A stretch of 61,017 nucleotides of DNA from positions 13,679 through 74,695 of the forward strand of contig JALHRL010000021.1 of the NCBI GenBank assembly GCA_022841465.1, in the 5' to 3' direction. The stretch comes from Bacteroidia bacterium (GTDB lineage: Bacteria; Bacteroidota; Bacteroidia; B-17B0; Aurantibacillaceae). A program made the translations under genes and the position numbers. Position 1 is the first letter of the stretch, and every line of letters begins with the position of its first letter. The notes below the pieces were generated by a model. It was given only the letters and a program-made list of their open reading frames with translations, was not told where the DNA came from and did not search any database. Positions 1 to 7,968 of this stretch are shown here, piece after piece.

Positions 1-869
1 ACGAACTACAAATTTCGAAAGAACAAGCTTTAAAACATATTGAAGAATTTAGCGATTACTGCAATCAGGTATTAATTGCCAAACGAAGAATAAATTTAGA
101 AGAACTAGGGTTTTTTTATTTAGATTTTGAAAACAACATTTGCTTTGAACCAAAAGCCGATGAAAATTATTTATTAGAAAGTTTTGGTTTAACCTCTATT
201 GTATTAAATGAAATTCCTGAAGAAGAAAAAGTAATTAAAGCAAATGAGTTTGTTGATAGGAAAGTTGAAACAGAAACCGTAACCAGCCCCATAATAAGAA
301 AAAGAAAATACGTTAAACCACTTGCTTATATTGCCTTAGGAGGGTCTATCTTATTTTTTGCATTAGGTGGTTTAATAAAACTAAACAAAAACAACGGGCC
401 TTTACTTGCCGAAATTTTTGGAACATCAAAAACAGCAATTTACAAACCAATAGAATATCCCAAATTAACTATTGAAACTTCTACTGCCGAAATTAAACCG
501 TATGTAGGCAATGCAGAAGGAGTTGCTGTTATTGAATTAAACAATAAAACGTTGGCAGTAAATATTGCAGAAAGAGAAAATACTTTTGTGGAAAAATCAG
601 TACGCCATAAATCTTACGTTTCTTCCTATCGCAAATCGGCTAACAGTAAATACCAAATTGTGTTGGGCTGTTTTAGTCAAGAAGGTAACGCTTACAAAAT
701 GCTTAAAAAACTTAAGAAAAATAATATTACTGCCGAAATTTCAGGAGTAAATAACAAAGGCATGCACGTGGTTGGTTGTACCGGATTTGGCACAAAAGAC
801 GAAGCAGTTAATTTCTTAAATGAAATAAAAGGAAATTATCCAACAGCTTGGATTAAATCAGAAAATTAA
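1..869 (+). CDS. HU-CCDC81 / SPOR-domain inner-membrane protein, 5' end missing
   Basis: The reading frame is open from base 3 to the TAA at 867-869, giving 288 visible residues; the start lies left of the window. The first 65 or so residues look like the second half of a bacterial CCDC81-type HU domain, with a short beta-hairpin pattern ending in a phenylalanine-glycine-leucine motif. A charged linker follows, then one membrane segment around residues 107-128, a roughly 85-residue extracytoplasmic linker, and a C-terminal SPOR domain (about 216-285). SPOR domains bind denuded septal peptidoglycan. CCDC81-type HU/SPOR proteins are known in Bacteroidota as probable cell-division or envelope proteins whose cytoplasmic HU-like part may touch DNA or protein. 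The precise role is unknown. The 3' end overlaps hemJ on the other strand by 4 bp (TTAA shared by both stops). Confidence 0.8.
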   Translation, partial: ELQISKEQALKHIEEFSDYCNQVLIAKRRINLEELGFFYLDFENNICFEPKADENYLLESFGLTSIVLNEIPEEEKVIKANEFVDRKVETETVTSPIIRKRKYVKPLAYIALGGSILFFALGGLIKLNKNNGPLLAEIFGTSKTAIYKPIEYPKLTIETSTAEIKPYVGNAEGVAVIELNNKTLAVNIAERENTFVEKSVRHKSYVSSYRKSANSKYQIVLGCFSQEGNAYKMLKKLKKNNITAEISGVNNKGMHVVGCTGFGTKDEAVNFLNEIKGNYPTAWIKSEN

Positions 870-1465
870 ATTTTATTTCCTTCGTTTGTATTAGCGTTAG
901 TTTTTGCATTCTCTAACAATTCTTGGGCTTCCTCTTTTGCTCTTCTCTTTTTATAAAACGAAGCCAATGCAAACAACACACCGCCCAAAACAATAATGCC
1001 CAACATTCCCCAAATTAAACTTGAGCTGGATTTTACAATTACCAAAAAAACAATTGCCACCAAAAGCAATGTTGGTAACTCATTAAACAAACGTAATTTA
1101 AAGGAAGTCCATTTAAAAACTCCTTCCGATTGCTGCTTAAAAATAATTTGGCATTGCAAGTGGTAAAGACTTAATAAAAAAACACCAATTAATTTTAACC
1201 ACATCCATGGTAACGCTAAATATGCAGGCACAAGAAACAACATCCACATTCCAAACACATATGTGCCTATTGCAGCCGGCCAGCCAATAATATACAACAA
1301 GCGACGTTGCATTATTTTAAACTGATTGGTTAAAATTGGGCGGGCAACCTCATCTTTCTTTTGCGCTTCAGCATTATAAATAAATAAACGAACAATGTAA
1401 AACAAAGCGGCAAACCAAGCCACCACAAAAATTACATGAATAGCTTTAACATATAAAAAATCCAT
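866..1465 (-). CDS. hemJ: Protoporphyrinogen IX oxidase HemJ (CopD-like family)
   Basis: This 199-residue membrane protein should oxidise protoporphyrinogen IX to protoporphyrin IX, the penultimate step of haem synthesis. The N-terminus (KAIHVIFVVAWFAALFYIVR) is the HemJ signature, with the conserved histidine in the first membrane helix and the FxxRLFxY segment after it. At least four to five hydrophobic helices are visible, and a conserved K residue follows the WMWLK segment. The C-terminus adds about 25 charged, Asn/Glu-rich residues beyond the last helix, probably cytoplasmic. Most HemJ proteins are 140-185 aa, so this one is slightly long. It is transcribed alone, and a perfect TAnnTTTG box ends only 4 nt before its ATG. 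No other haem gene is adjacent. Confidence 0.88.
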   Translation of the reverse strand: MDFLYVKAIHVIFVVAWFAALFYIVRLFIYNAEAQKKDEVARPILTNQFKIMQRRLLYIIGWPAAIGTYVFGMWMLFLVPAYLALPWMWLKLIGVFLLSLYHLQCQIIFKQQSEGVFKWTSFKLRLFNELPTLLLVAIVFLVIVKSSSSLIWGMLGIIVLGGVLFALASFYKKRRAKEEAQELLENAKTNANTNEGNKI

Positions 1466-1469
1466 TTAA

Positions 1470-1477
1470 CAAAGATA
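1470..1477 (-). promoter_or_regulatory. -7 promoter box of hemJ
   Basis: On the minus strand the sequence reads TATCTTTG, an exact match to the Bacteroidota -7 consensus TAnnTTTG. Only four bases (TTAA) separate it from the hemJ ATG at 1465, so the transcript would begin at or next to the start codon. I could not see a convincing -33 TTTG element. Confidence 0.6.
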
Positions 1478-1499
1478 AAAGATATCTCAAACGAAAGCT

Positions 1500-1507
1500 T
1501 AACTTTG
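1500..1507 (+). promoter_or_regulatory. -7 promoter box of the acyl-CoA thioesterase gene
   Basis: The sequence TAACTTTG matches TAnnTTTG exactly and lies 16 nt before the ATG at 1524. It is divergent from the hemJ box, with 22 bp between the two, so the two promoters share a very short control region. Confidence 0.55.
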
Positions 1508-1523
1508 CATATAAATTATCACC

Positions 1524-2039
1524 ATGAAACCAAAAGCATCATCGCAATCATTAACCATAAATACCGAAGTGGTTTTACCAAACGATACTAACCACGTTGG
1601 CAACTTGTTTGGAGGTAAATTAATGCAATGGGTTGATATTACTGCTGCTATTGCGGCACAAAGGCATTGCGGACGAGTGGTTGTAACCGCAGCCATTAAT
1701 CATGTTTCGTTTGATAATCCCATTAAACAAAACAGCGTGGTTACTTTAGAAGCTAAGGTAAGCAGAGCTTTCTCCAGCAGTATGGAAGTTTATGTAGATG
1801 TATGGGTAGAGAATCCGGTAACGGGCGAAAAAACCAAATGCAATGAAGCCATTTTAACTTTTGTAGCAATAGATCAAAACGGCGCACCATTGCCGGTACC
1901 GGCATTAATTCCTGAAACAGAAATAGAGAAAAAGAGATTTGAGGGTGCTTTAAGAAGAAGACAACTTTCGCTAATTATTGCAGGAAGAATTAAACCGGAT
2001 GAGGCCACTGAATTAAAAGCCTTATTTATTAAAGATTAA
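1524..2039 (+). CDS. Acyl-CoA thioesterase, hotdog fold (YciA/BACH type)
   Basis: The 171-residue protein is a single hotdog domain that should hydrolyse acyl-CoA thioesters to free fatty acid and CoA in the cytoplasm. The family signatures are clear: the N-terminal LPNDTNHVGNLFGGKLMQWV segment contains the catalytic Asn/Asp region, and an INHVSFDNPI strand follows, as in YciA and cytosolic acyl-CoA hydrolases. About 35 residues of basic helix follow the hotdog core; such tails are common in Bacteroidota members. The start is fixed by the promoter box 16 nt upstream and by the conserved TINTEVVLPNDTN context. The 3' end overlaps the convergent glycosyltransferase gene by 11 bp. The acyl-chain preference cannot be read from sequence. 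Confidence 0.88.
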   Translation: MKPKASSQSLTINTEVVLPNDTNHVGNLFGGKLMQWVDITAAIAAQRHCGRVVVTAAINHVSFDNPIKQNSVVTLEAKVSRAFSSSMEVYVDVWVENPVTGEKTKCNEAILTFVAIDQNGAPLPVPALIPETEIEKKRFEGALRRRQLSLIIAGRIKPDEATELKALFIKD

Positions 2040-2997
2040 GTGAAGAAACATCTTGCATGTTCATACAATTAAAATGTTGTTTCGGACATTTTTTAAACCC
2101 CAACTTAGAGCAAGGCCTGCATTTTAAATTTTTTACTTCCATTATTTTGTTTTCAGGATTCGGTTTATAAGGATACATACCAAACTCAGGAATAGTATTT
2201 CCCCAAAACGAAATTATTTTTTTACCGAATGCAGCGGCAATATGCATTAAGCCGGTATCGGAAGTAATAACTAATTCCGATTGCTGAATAACAGAGGCAC
2301 TTTGGTTTAAACTTAATTCACCACAAGCGTTTATTACATTTGAACATTTTTTTATAAGCTCGTTAACTAACCACTCATCTTCTTTTCCGCCTAATGCAAT
2401 AAATTGTTTGTTGGTTTTACTACAAATTTCAATTAATTTATTTAACGGAATTTGTTTTGTGTGATAAGATCCTCCAACCACCAATGCAATAAAATTTCTA
2501 GAAATTAATAATGGAAACTTTTCTTTTAAATTTACAGCATCTTCTTTTCCAATAAAATAATCTAATCCTTTACCATCATCTTTTACACCAAGTGCTGAAA
2601 CAGTTTCTAAGTATCGTTGAACAATATGCGTTTTTGGTAAAATTTCCGGTTTTTTAAATAAAACAGCAGCGGCTTTTTTTACATTTACCTTTTTAAAGGT
2701 GTATGCTTTTTTACCTAAACTTAATTTTAATTTTAAACTACGTACATTATTATGCAAATCAATTACATAATTAAAGTTTTCTGATTTTAATGTGGAGATA
2801 ACTTCAGAAATATTGTTTTCAAAAAAATGACATATATCTATGTTTGGATTATGAATTAAAGTTTCCTTAAATCGTTCTTTACACAGAAAATGAATCTCCA
2901 CATTTTTTAATTGCTCTTTTAAACACCTGATTACAGGTGAAGTAAGTACAATATCGCCAATAGAACTGAATCTTGTTATTAAAATTTTATTTTTCAA
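2029..2997 (-). CDS. Family 9 glycosyltransferase (LPS heptosyltransferase-like)
   Basis: The 322-residue protein has the glycosyltransferase family 9 layout. The N-terminal Rossmann domain opens with KILITRFSSIGDIVLTSPVI, the typical donor-side motif, and the C-terminal domain carries SDTGLMHIAAAFGKKIISFWG, the nucleotide-sugar binding signature (TxxxHxAAAxxxP-like). Four cysteines near the C-terminus (CRPC, then C and C) form a cluster often seen in this family. The likely role is addition of a heptose or similar sugar to lipopolysaccharide core on the cytoplasmic face. The start codon is TTG: there is no upstream ATG in frame, the family motif begins immediately, and a TAnnTTTG box ends 7 nt upstream. 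No LPS gene neighbours are present to identify the acceptor. Confidence 0.82.
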   Translation of the reverse strand: MKNKILITRFSSIGDIVLTSPVIRCLKEQLKNVEIHFLCKERFKETLIHNPNIDICHFFENNISEVISTLKSENFNYVIDLHNNVRSLKLKLSLGKKAYTFKKVNVKKAAAVLFKKPEILPKTHIVQRYLETVSALGVKDDGKGLDYFIGKEDAVNLKEKFPLLISRNFIALVVGGSYHTKQIPLNKLIEICSKTNKQFIALGGKEDEWLVNELIKKCSNVINACGELSLNQSASVIQQSELVITSDTGLMHIAAAFGKKIISFWGNTIPEFGMYPYKPNPENKIMEVKNLKCRPCSKLGFKKCPKQHFNCMNMQDVSSLNL

Positions 2998-3004
2998 TGT
3001 GTTA

Positions 3005-3012
3005 CAAAATTA
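3005..3012 (-). promoter_or_regulatory. -7 promoter box of the family 9 glycosyltransferase gene
   Basis: The minus strand reads TAATTTTG, an exact TAnnTTTG match, followed by 7 nt and then the TTG start at 2997. The arrangement supports the TTG start and a leader of only a few bases. Confidence 0.5.
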
Positions 3013-3133
3013 TGTTTTTAATTTTAACAAAATCGATTTAAGATTCTCATTTTGTGAACTATTTAGTGAAAACTAAAGATGAAATTTAACTATCTTCGCC
3101 CCCTCATTGTTATTTCTAAAATAAAAGTCTATT

Positions 3134-6100
3134 ATGAAAAAAATTATTTTTTACTTTTTAATATTAAGCAGCTTGGCTTCTTTAAACGCTCAAGTGAATG
3201 CTTATTCATTTTCTCAATTCTCGGGTACTTACAATGCCATTACTGGTGGTACAGTATTCGGTAATGCAACAACCGACGAGCAGCGCTTTGTTGACGCTAC
3301 TATTCCTTTAGGTGGTACAATTCTTACCGGGCCTGGTTTGCCAATTGGTTTTAATTTTACCTACAATGGAAATGTGTTTGATGTTTTTGCTATAAATGCA
3401 AACGGATGGATTTCTTTAGGTCAGTCCTCTCTTGCACCAAATGCGGTGAACATGACTTCTAGTAGTTATATTAGCCCTATTTCGGCAACATCAGCAGCAC
3501 CACTAGTATTGCAGAATAGAATATGTGCATTAAGCAGAAATTTAGCTGGGCAAACCGGTTCTGAAATCAGAGCACAAACAATAGGCGCAAGTCCTAATCA
3601 AACTTTAGTTGTGCAATACACAAACTATAGAAGAGCTGCAGCGACGGGGGATAACTTAAATTTCCAAATTCAATTAACAGAAACATCTAATAAAGTAAGC
3701 ATAGTTTATGGCACATTAACTACAACTATAACAACAAATCAAACCACTCAAGTTGGATTGAGAGGAACGGCAAATACAGATTTTAATAATAGAATTGTTA
3801 ATGCAACCAATATTTGGGCAACTTCTATTGCTGGTACATTTAATACTTCAACAGCGGCTTTTAATTCAACATTAATACCCGCAAGCGGACAAACTTATGA
3901 ATGGTCACCTCCGCCGCCTTGTTCAGGAACTCCTCCTGTGGCTATTTCTGCAATTTCTTCATCAACAGGTTGTCCTAGTTTTGTTTTTACATTGTCTGCA
4001 ACCGGTTTATCAAATAATTTAGGTATAGTGTATCAGTGGCAACAATCATCAACACCAACCGGACCATGGACAAATATTATTGGCGCAACGAGCCCTAACT
4101 TTACAACTTCTGTTACAGGAACAACTTATTACCAATTTGTAAGCACTTGTACTATTAGTACTTTGTCTTCTACTTCTTCTGTAGTTTCTTATTCAGTAGT
4201 AAATTTGGGGCCTTGTGTGTGTGGCACTTATGGAGCATCATCTGCTCAATTTACGGGTGATGAAGAAATTTTAAATGTTACGTTTGGCACACTTAACAAT
4301 ACCAGTAACTGTACAGTAGTTGCCCCTGGGCCAAACTCTGTTTTAAGTTTGTATAGTAATTATACCGGATTCGTTGCTGCGCCAACTGTTATGCAAGGAC
4401 AAACAGTACCCTTTAGTATTAACGTTGGCACTTGTGGTGGAAATTTTGATAGTGGGGTTTCAATTTATATTGACTACAATCAAAATGGATTATTTACAGA
4501 TGCAGGTGAACAAGTATTTTTAAGTACCGCTTCTATTAATGGGCCATATATTGCTACCGGAAACATTACCATACCTTTAATAGCTAACGTAGGTGTTACC
4601 AGAATGCGTGTTGTAAATGTTGAGACAACTGTTATGTCATCAATATTACCAACCGGTACTTATGGCTATGGTGAAACAGAAGATTATTGTATTGACATTG
4701 TTGCTGCAACTTTGTGTAGCGGAACTCCAAATTCTGGAACAGCAACTATAGTATCTCCAACCATATGTCCTAACACTACAGTGGTTGTAAATGCAACAGG
4801 ATTAACGGTTGCAACAGGATTAACTTACCAGTGGCAACAATCGGCTACACCTACTGGGCCATGGACAAATATTATTGGGGCTACAGCAGCTAGTTATACT
4901 GCAAGTAGCGCTACAACTTTGTATTATCAAATGGTAACAACTTGTACGGTAAGCTCTTTATCTGCAACTACATCGGTTGCTTCTTATTCTGTTGTAAACC
5001 CAGGGCCATGTGTTTGTAATAACTATGGAATTTCTGCGGCTACTCAAACTTTTGATGAAGATATTTGGAACGTAACGTTCGGCTCTTTAAACAACACAAG
5101 TAACTGTACAGTAGTTGCACCTGGTCCAGGATCAACGTTGAATATGTACGGAAATTATGCCGGTTTTGTTGCTGCTCCTACTGTTATGCAAGGACAAACA
5201 GTTCCGTTTAGTGTTGATATTAATACATGCGGTACATGGTGGGGAATGGAATTTGACATTTACATAGATTACAATCAAAATGGTTTATTTACCGATGCAG
5301 GCGAATTAGCTTATAGTACAACAAATGCTATTCAAGGTCCAAACACCGGAAACATTACCATTCCTTTAACTGCAAATGCAGGTAATACACGTATGCGTAT
5401 TGTAGCTGTTGAAGGCACTGTTCCTGGCCCAACAGGAACCTATTTTGCCGGAGAAACAGAAGATTATTGTATTGATATTGTAGCTGCAACTCCTTGTAGT
5501 GGTACACCAAATTCGGGAACCGCTACAATTTCTTCACCTACTACTTGTCCAAATAATTCAGTAGTTGTAAACGGAACAGGATTAACTGTGGCTACAGGAT
5601 TAACTTATCAGTGGCAAGAATCAACTTCTCCAACAGGTCCGTGGTCAAACATCATTGGTGCTACTGCAACTAGTTACACTGCAACCAGTGCAACAACAAT
5701 GTATTATCAATTGGTTACAACATGTACTATAAGTTCATTATCAGCAACTACATCTGTTGTTTCTTATTCAGTTGTAAACCCGGGCCCATGTGTTTGTAAT
5801 AACTATGGATCTTCGGCTGCAACCAGCACTTTTGATTCAGAAATTTTAGGGGTTACTTTCGGTACATTAAACAATGTTAGTAACTGCTCTGTTCCAGCAC
5901 CAGGCCCTGGATCTGCTTTAGGGTTGTACGGAAATTATGCTGGATTTTTAACTGCTCCACTTGTGATGCAAGGCCAGTCAGTTCCATTTAGTGTGGACAT
6001 GAATACTTGTGGTGGTTTTTATCCAAATGCTGTAAAAATATACATTGATTATAATCAAAACGGTTTATTTACTGATTTGGGTGAAGAAGCGTATGTAAGT

Positions 6101-7876
6101 ACTTCTAATACTACACCTTTTTTAATTAGTGGTAACATTACAATTCCTTTAACCGCTTCTGTTGGGGTTACTAGAATGCGTGTAGTGCAGGTAGAAACCA
6201 GCACTCCGTCAAGTATTTTACCTACCGGTGGTTATACATGGGGTGAGACGGAAGATTATTGTATAGACATTCAAGCTGCTTCGCCTTGTTCTGGTTCACC
6301 TAATTCAGGTACTGCCTCTGTTTCTACACCTACAGGTTGTATATCGGATGTGTTTAATTTAAATGCAACCGGCTTAACAGTTGCGAGTGGCTTAACTTTT
6401 CAATGGCAATCTGCTCCATCAGCTTCTGGTCCGTGGACAAACATGACCGGAGGTACAACACCTAACTTTACTGCAACAGCGGCAAATACAACTTTCTATC
6501 AATTAGTATCAACCTGTACTATTTCAAGTTTATCGGCAACGTCATCTATTGTTTCGTTTACGCCTTCAAATTGTTATTTAATGAACACCGGAACAATTAC
6601 TGCTTGTGGCGGCACATTGTATGATAGTGGTGGACCGAATAATAATTACCAAAATAACGAAAATTATACTTTAACAATTGTTCCTGCAACGCCGGGTGCA
6701 AGTGTTCAGTTAACTTTCTCTTCTTTTTTAGTAGAAACTTGTTGTGATTATTTACAAATTTACGATGGTGCAACTACTGCTGCACCTTTAATTGGCCAGT
6801 ATACAGCATTACCTCCAAATATTATGGCAAGTAATGCTGCCGGTGTATTAACCTTAAGATTCTATTCTGATTTATCAGTTGTTCAAACTGGTTTTGCTGC
6901 TGCCATTACCTGTTCTTCTGGATGTTCAGGTCCGCCTGCGGCTCCTGCTGCCAGTGGAGCCTCTATTTGTGCAGGAAATACCGTTGCATTAACTGCAGCT
7001 TCAACGGGAACTGCAATGTGGTATGCAACAGCAACACCTACTAATGCAATTGCTACAGGAAGTTTGTTTACAACGCCTGTGCTTAATACTTCAATTACTT
7101 ATTATGTTAGCGATAGTACCAATTGCGGACAAAGTACTTTAACTGCTGTTGATGTTACTGTAGTGCCTGGTCCTTCTGTTGCTATTAATGCAAGCACCTT
7201 AACTTCTTGCGAAGGCAGTAGTGTTACTTTAACGGGTAGTGGTGCATCAACGTATACTTGGAGTACTTCATCTAACAATGCTGTAATAGTTGTAAACCCA
7301 ACGGTAACCACAAGTTACACATTAAGCGGTTCTCAAAACGGTTGTCCCGATGGAAGTGCAGTAGTAAGTATTTCTGTAAATCCATTGCCAACAGTTTCAA
7401 TGTCTATTGGTGCGGGTACAAATACAATTTGTGTAATGAACGGAAGTTTATCACTTACGGGTAGTCCTTCAGGAGGTATATTTAGTGGCCCAGCAGTAAG
7501 TGGCTCATTAATTAGTATTGCCAATGCAGGAACATTTACACCAATGTATTCATATACAAACAGTGTTACAGGCTGTGTAAATACGGCTACTGCACAATTA
7601 ATAGTTGCAAATTGCACTGGAATTAATTCCCTTTCAACAACATTTAATGGTTTAAGTGTTCGTCCGAATCCAACCAGTGGAGTGTTTGTAATTGAAACCG
7701 GAAACACGCTTGTTAAGCAAATAGAAATTACGGATTTAACCGGAAGAATTGTTTATTCAGGAAACAACAGTTCTGAAACAATTAATGTTGACATAAATAA
7801 TTTAGCAAATGGCTTGTACAACTTAAAAGTAAATACTGAAAATGGTACAAGCATTATTAAAATTATTAAACAGTAA
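3134..7876 (+). CDS. Giant T9SS-secreted protein with GEVED, CUB and Ig-like modules
   Basis: This 1580-residue protein starts with a clear signal peptide (KKIIFYFLILSSLASLNAQ). The order is: a beta-sandwich module of nidogen-like appearance (about 35-255); three tandem units of Ig-like domain plus GEVED domain, each GEVED carrying IDYNQNGLFTD and ending GETEDYCIDI; a lone fourth Ig copy; a CUB domain (about 1146-1260) with its YLQIYDG motif and cysteines; a CHU_C-associated Ig-like domain; a TYTWSTSSNN-type Ig repeat; and a pre-sorting module followed by a type A T9SS sorting domain (about 1500-1580, with VRPNPTSGVFVIE). It should be exported by Sec, carried across the outer membrane by T9SS and attached to the surface or released. 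No catalytic domain is recognisable, so adhesion or matrix binding is inferred. It is the first of three related giants. Confidence 0.85.
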   Translation: MKKIIFYFLILSSLASLNAQVNAYSFSQFSGTYNAITGGTVFGNATTDEQRFVDATIPLGGTILTGPGLPIGFNFTYNGNVFDVFAINANGWISLGQSSLAPNAVNMTSSSYISPISATSAAPLVLQNRICALSRNLAGQTGSEIRAQTIGASPNQTLVVQYTNYRRAAATGDNLNFQIQLTETSNKVSIVYGTLTTTITTNQTTQVGLRGTANTDFNNRIVNATNIWATSIAGTFNTSTAAFNSTLIPASGQTYEWSPPPPCSGTPPVAISAISSSTGCPSFVFTLSATGLSNNLGIVYQWQQSSTPTGPWTNIIGATSPNFTTSVTGTTYYQFVSTCTISTLSSTSSVVSYSVVNLGPCVCGTYGASSAQFTGDEEILNVTFGTLNNTSNCTVVAPGPNSVLSLYSNYTGFVAAPTVMQGQTVPFSINVGTCGGNFDSGVSIYIDYNQNGLFTDAGEQVFLSTASINGPYIATGNITIPLIANVGVTRMRVVNVETTVMSSILPTGTYGYGETEDYCIDIVAATLCSGTPNSGTATIVSPTICPNTTVVVNATGLTVATGLTYQWQQSATPTGPWTNIIGATAASYTASSATTLYYQMVTTCTVSSLSATTSVASYSVVNPGPCVCNNYGISAATQTFDEDIWNVTFGSLNNTSNCTVVAPGPGSTLNMYGNYAGFVAAPTVMQGQTVPFSVDINTCGTWWGMEFDIYIDYNQNGLFTDAGELAYSTTNAIQGPNTGNITIPLTANAGNTRMRIVAVEGTVPGPTGTYFAGETEDYCIDIVAATPCSGTPNSGTATISSPTTCPNNSVVVNGTGLTVATGLTYQWQESTSPTGPWSNIIGATATSYTATSATTMYYQLVTTCTISSLSATTSVVSYSVVNPGPCVCNNYGSSAATSTFDSEILGVTFGTLNNVSNCSVPAPGPGSALGLYGNYAGFLTAPLVMQGQSVPFSVDMNTCGGFYPNAVKIYIDYNQNGLFTDLGEEAYVSTSNTTPFLISGNITIPLTASVGVTRMRVVQVETSTPSSILPTGGYTWGETEDYCIDIQAASPCSGSPNSGTASVSTPTGCISDVFNLNATGLTVASGLTFQWQSAPSASGPWTNMTGGTTPNFTATAANTTFYQLVSTCTISSLSATSSIVSFTPSNCYLMNTGTITACGGTLYDSGGPNNNYQNNENYTLTIVPATPGASVQLTFSSFLVETCCDYLQIYDGATTAAPLIGQYTALPPNIMASNAAGVLTLRFYSDLSVVQTGFAAAITCSSGCSGPPAAPAASGASICAGNTVALTAASTGTAMWYATATPTNAIATGSLFTTPVLNTSITYYVSDSTNCGQSTLTAVDVTVVPGPSVAINASTLTSCEGSSVTLTGSGASTYTWSTSSNNAVIVVNPTVTTSYTLSGSQNGCPDGSAVVSISVNPLPTVSMSIGAGTNTICVMNGSLSLTGSPSGGIFSGPAVSGSLISIANAGTFTPMYSYTNSVTGCVNTATAQLIVANCTGINSLSTTFNGLSVRPNPTSGVFVIETGNTLVKQIEITDLTGRIVYSGNNSSETINVDINNLANGLYNLKVNTENGTSIIKIIKQ
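3920..6286 (+). repeat. Three tandem Ig-GEVED units of 260-265 codons inside the secreted protein gene
   Basis: Units begin at the conserved Cys-Ser-Gly codons at 3920, 4715 and 5495, and a fourth truncated unit (Ig part only) begins at 6287. Unit lengths are 795, 780 and 792 bp, all multiples of three. Each unit contains a QWQxSxxPTGPWxNIIG-type Ig-like domain followed by a GEVED domain. Conservation is high at the protein level, with long identical stretches such as the IDYNQNGLFTD segment. Confidence 0.85.
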
Positions 7877-7892
7877 AATTTAAAAACAATTA

Positions 7893-7930
7893 TTTAAAAG
7901 CCACTCGCTAAATAACGAGTGGCTTTTAAA
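7893..7930 (+). terminator. Rho-independent-type terminator after the first giant gene
   Basis: A perfect 15-bp stem (7893-7907 with 7916-7930) encloses an 8-nt loop. The core is CCACTCG/CGAGTGG and the outer pairs are A-rich/T-rich, so the structure can act in both directions. It lies 17 nt after the stop at 7876 and separates this gene from the next giant gene. Confidence 0.85.
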
Positions 7931-7968
7931 CTTAAAATGCTATAAACTGATAATTAAAAAACAACAAA

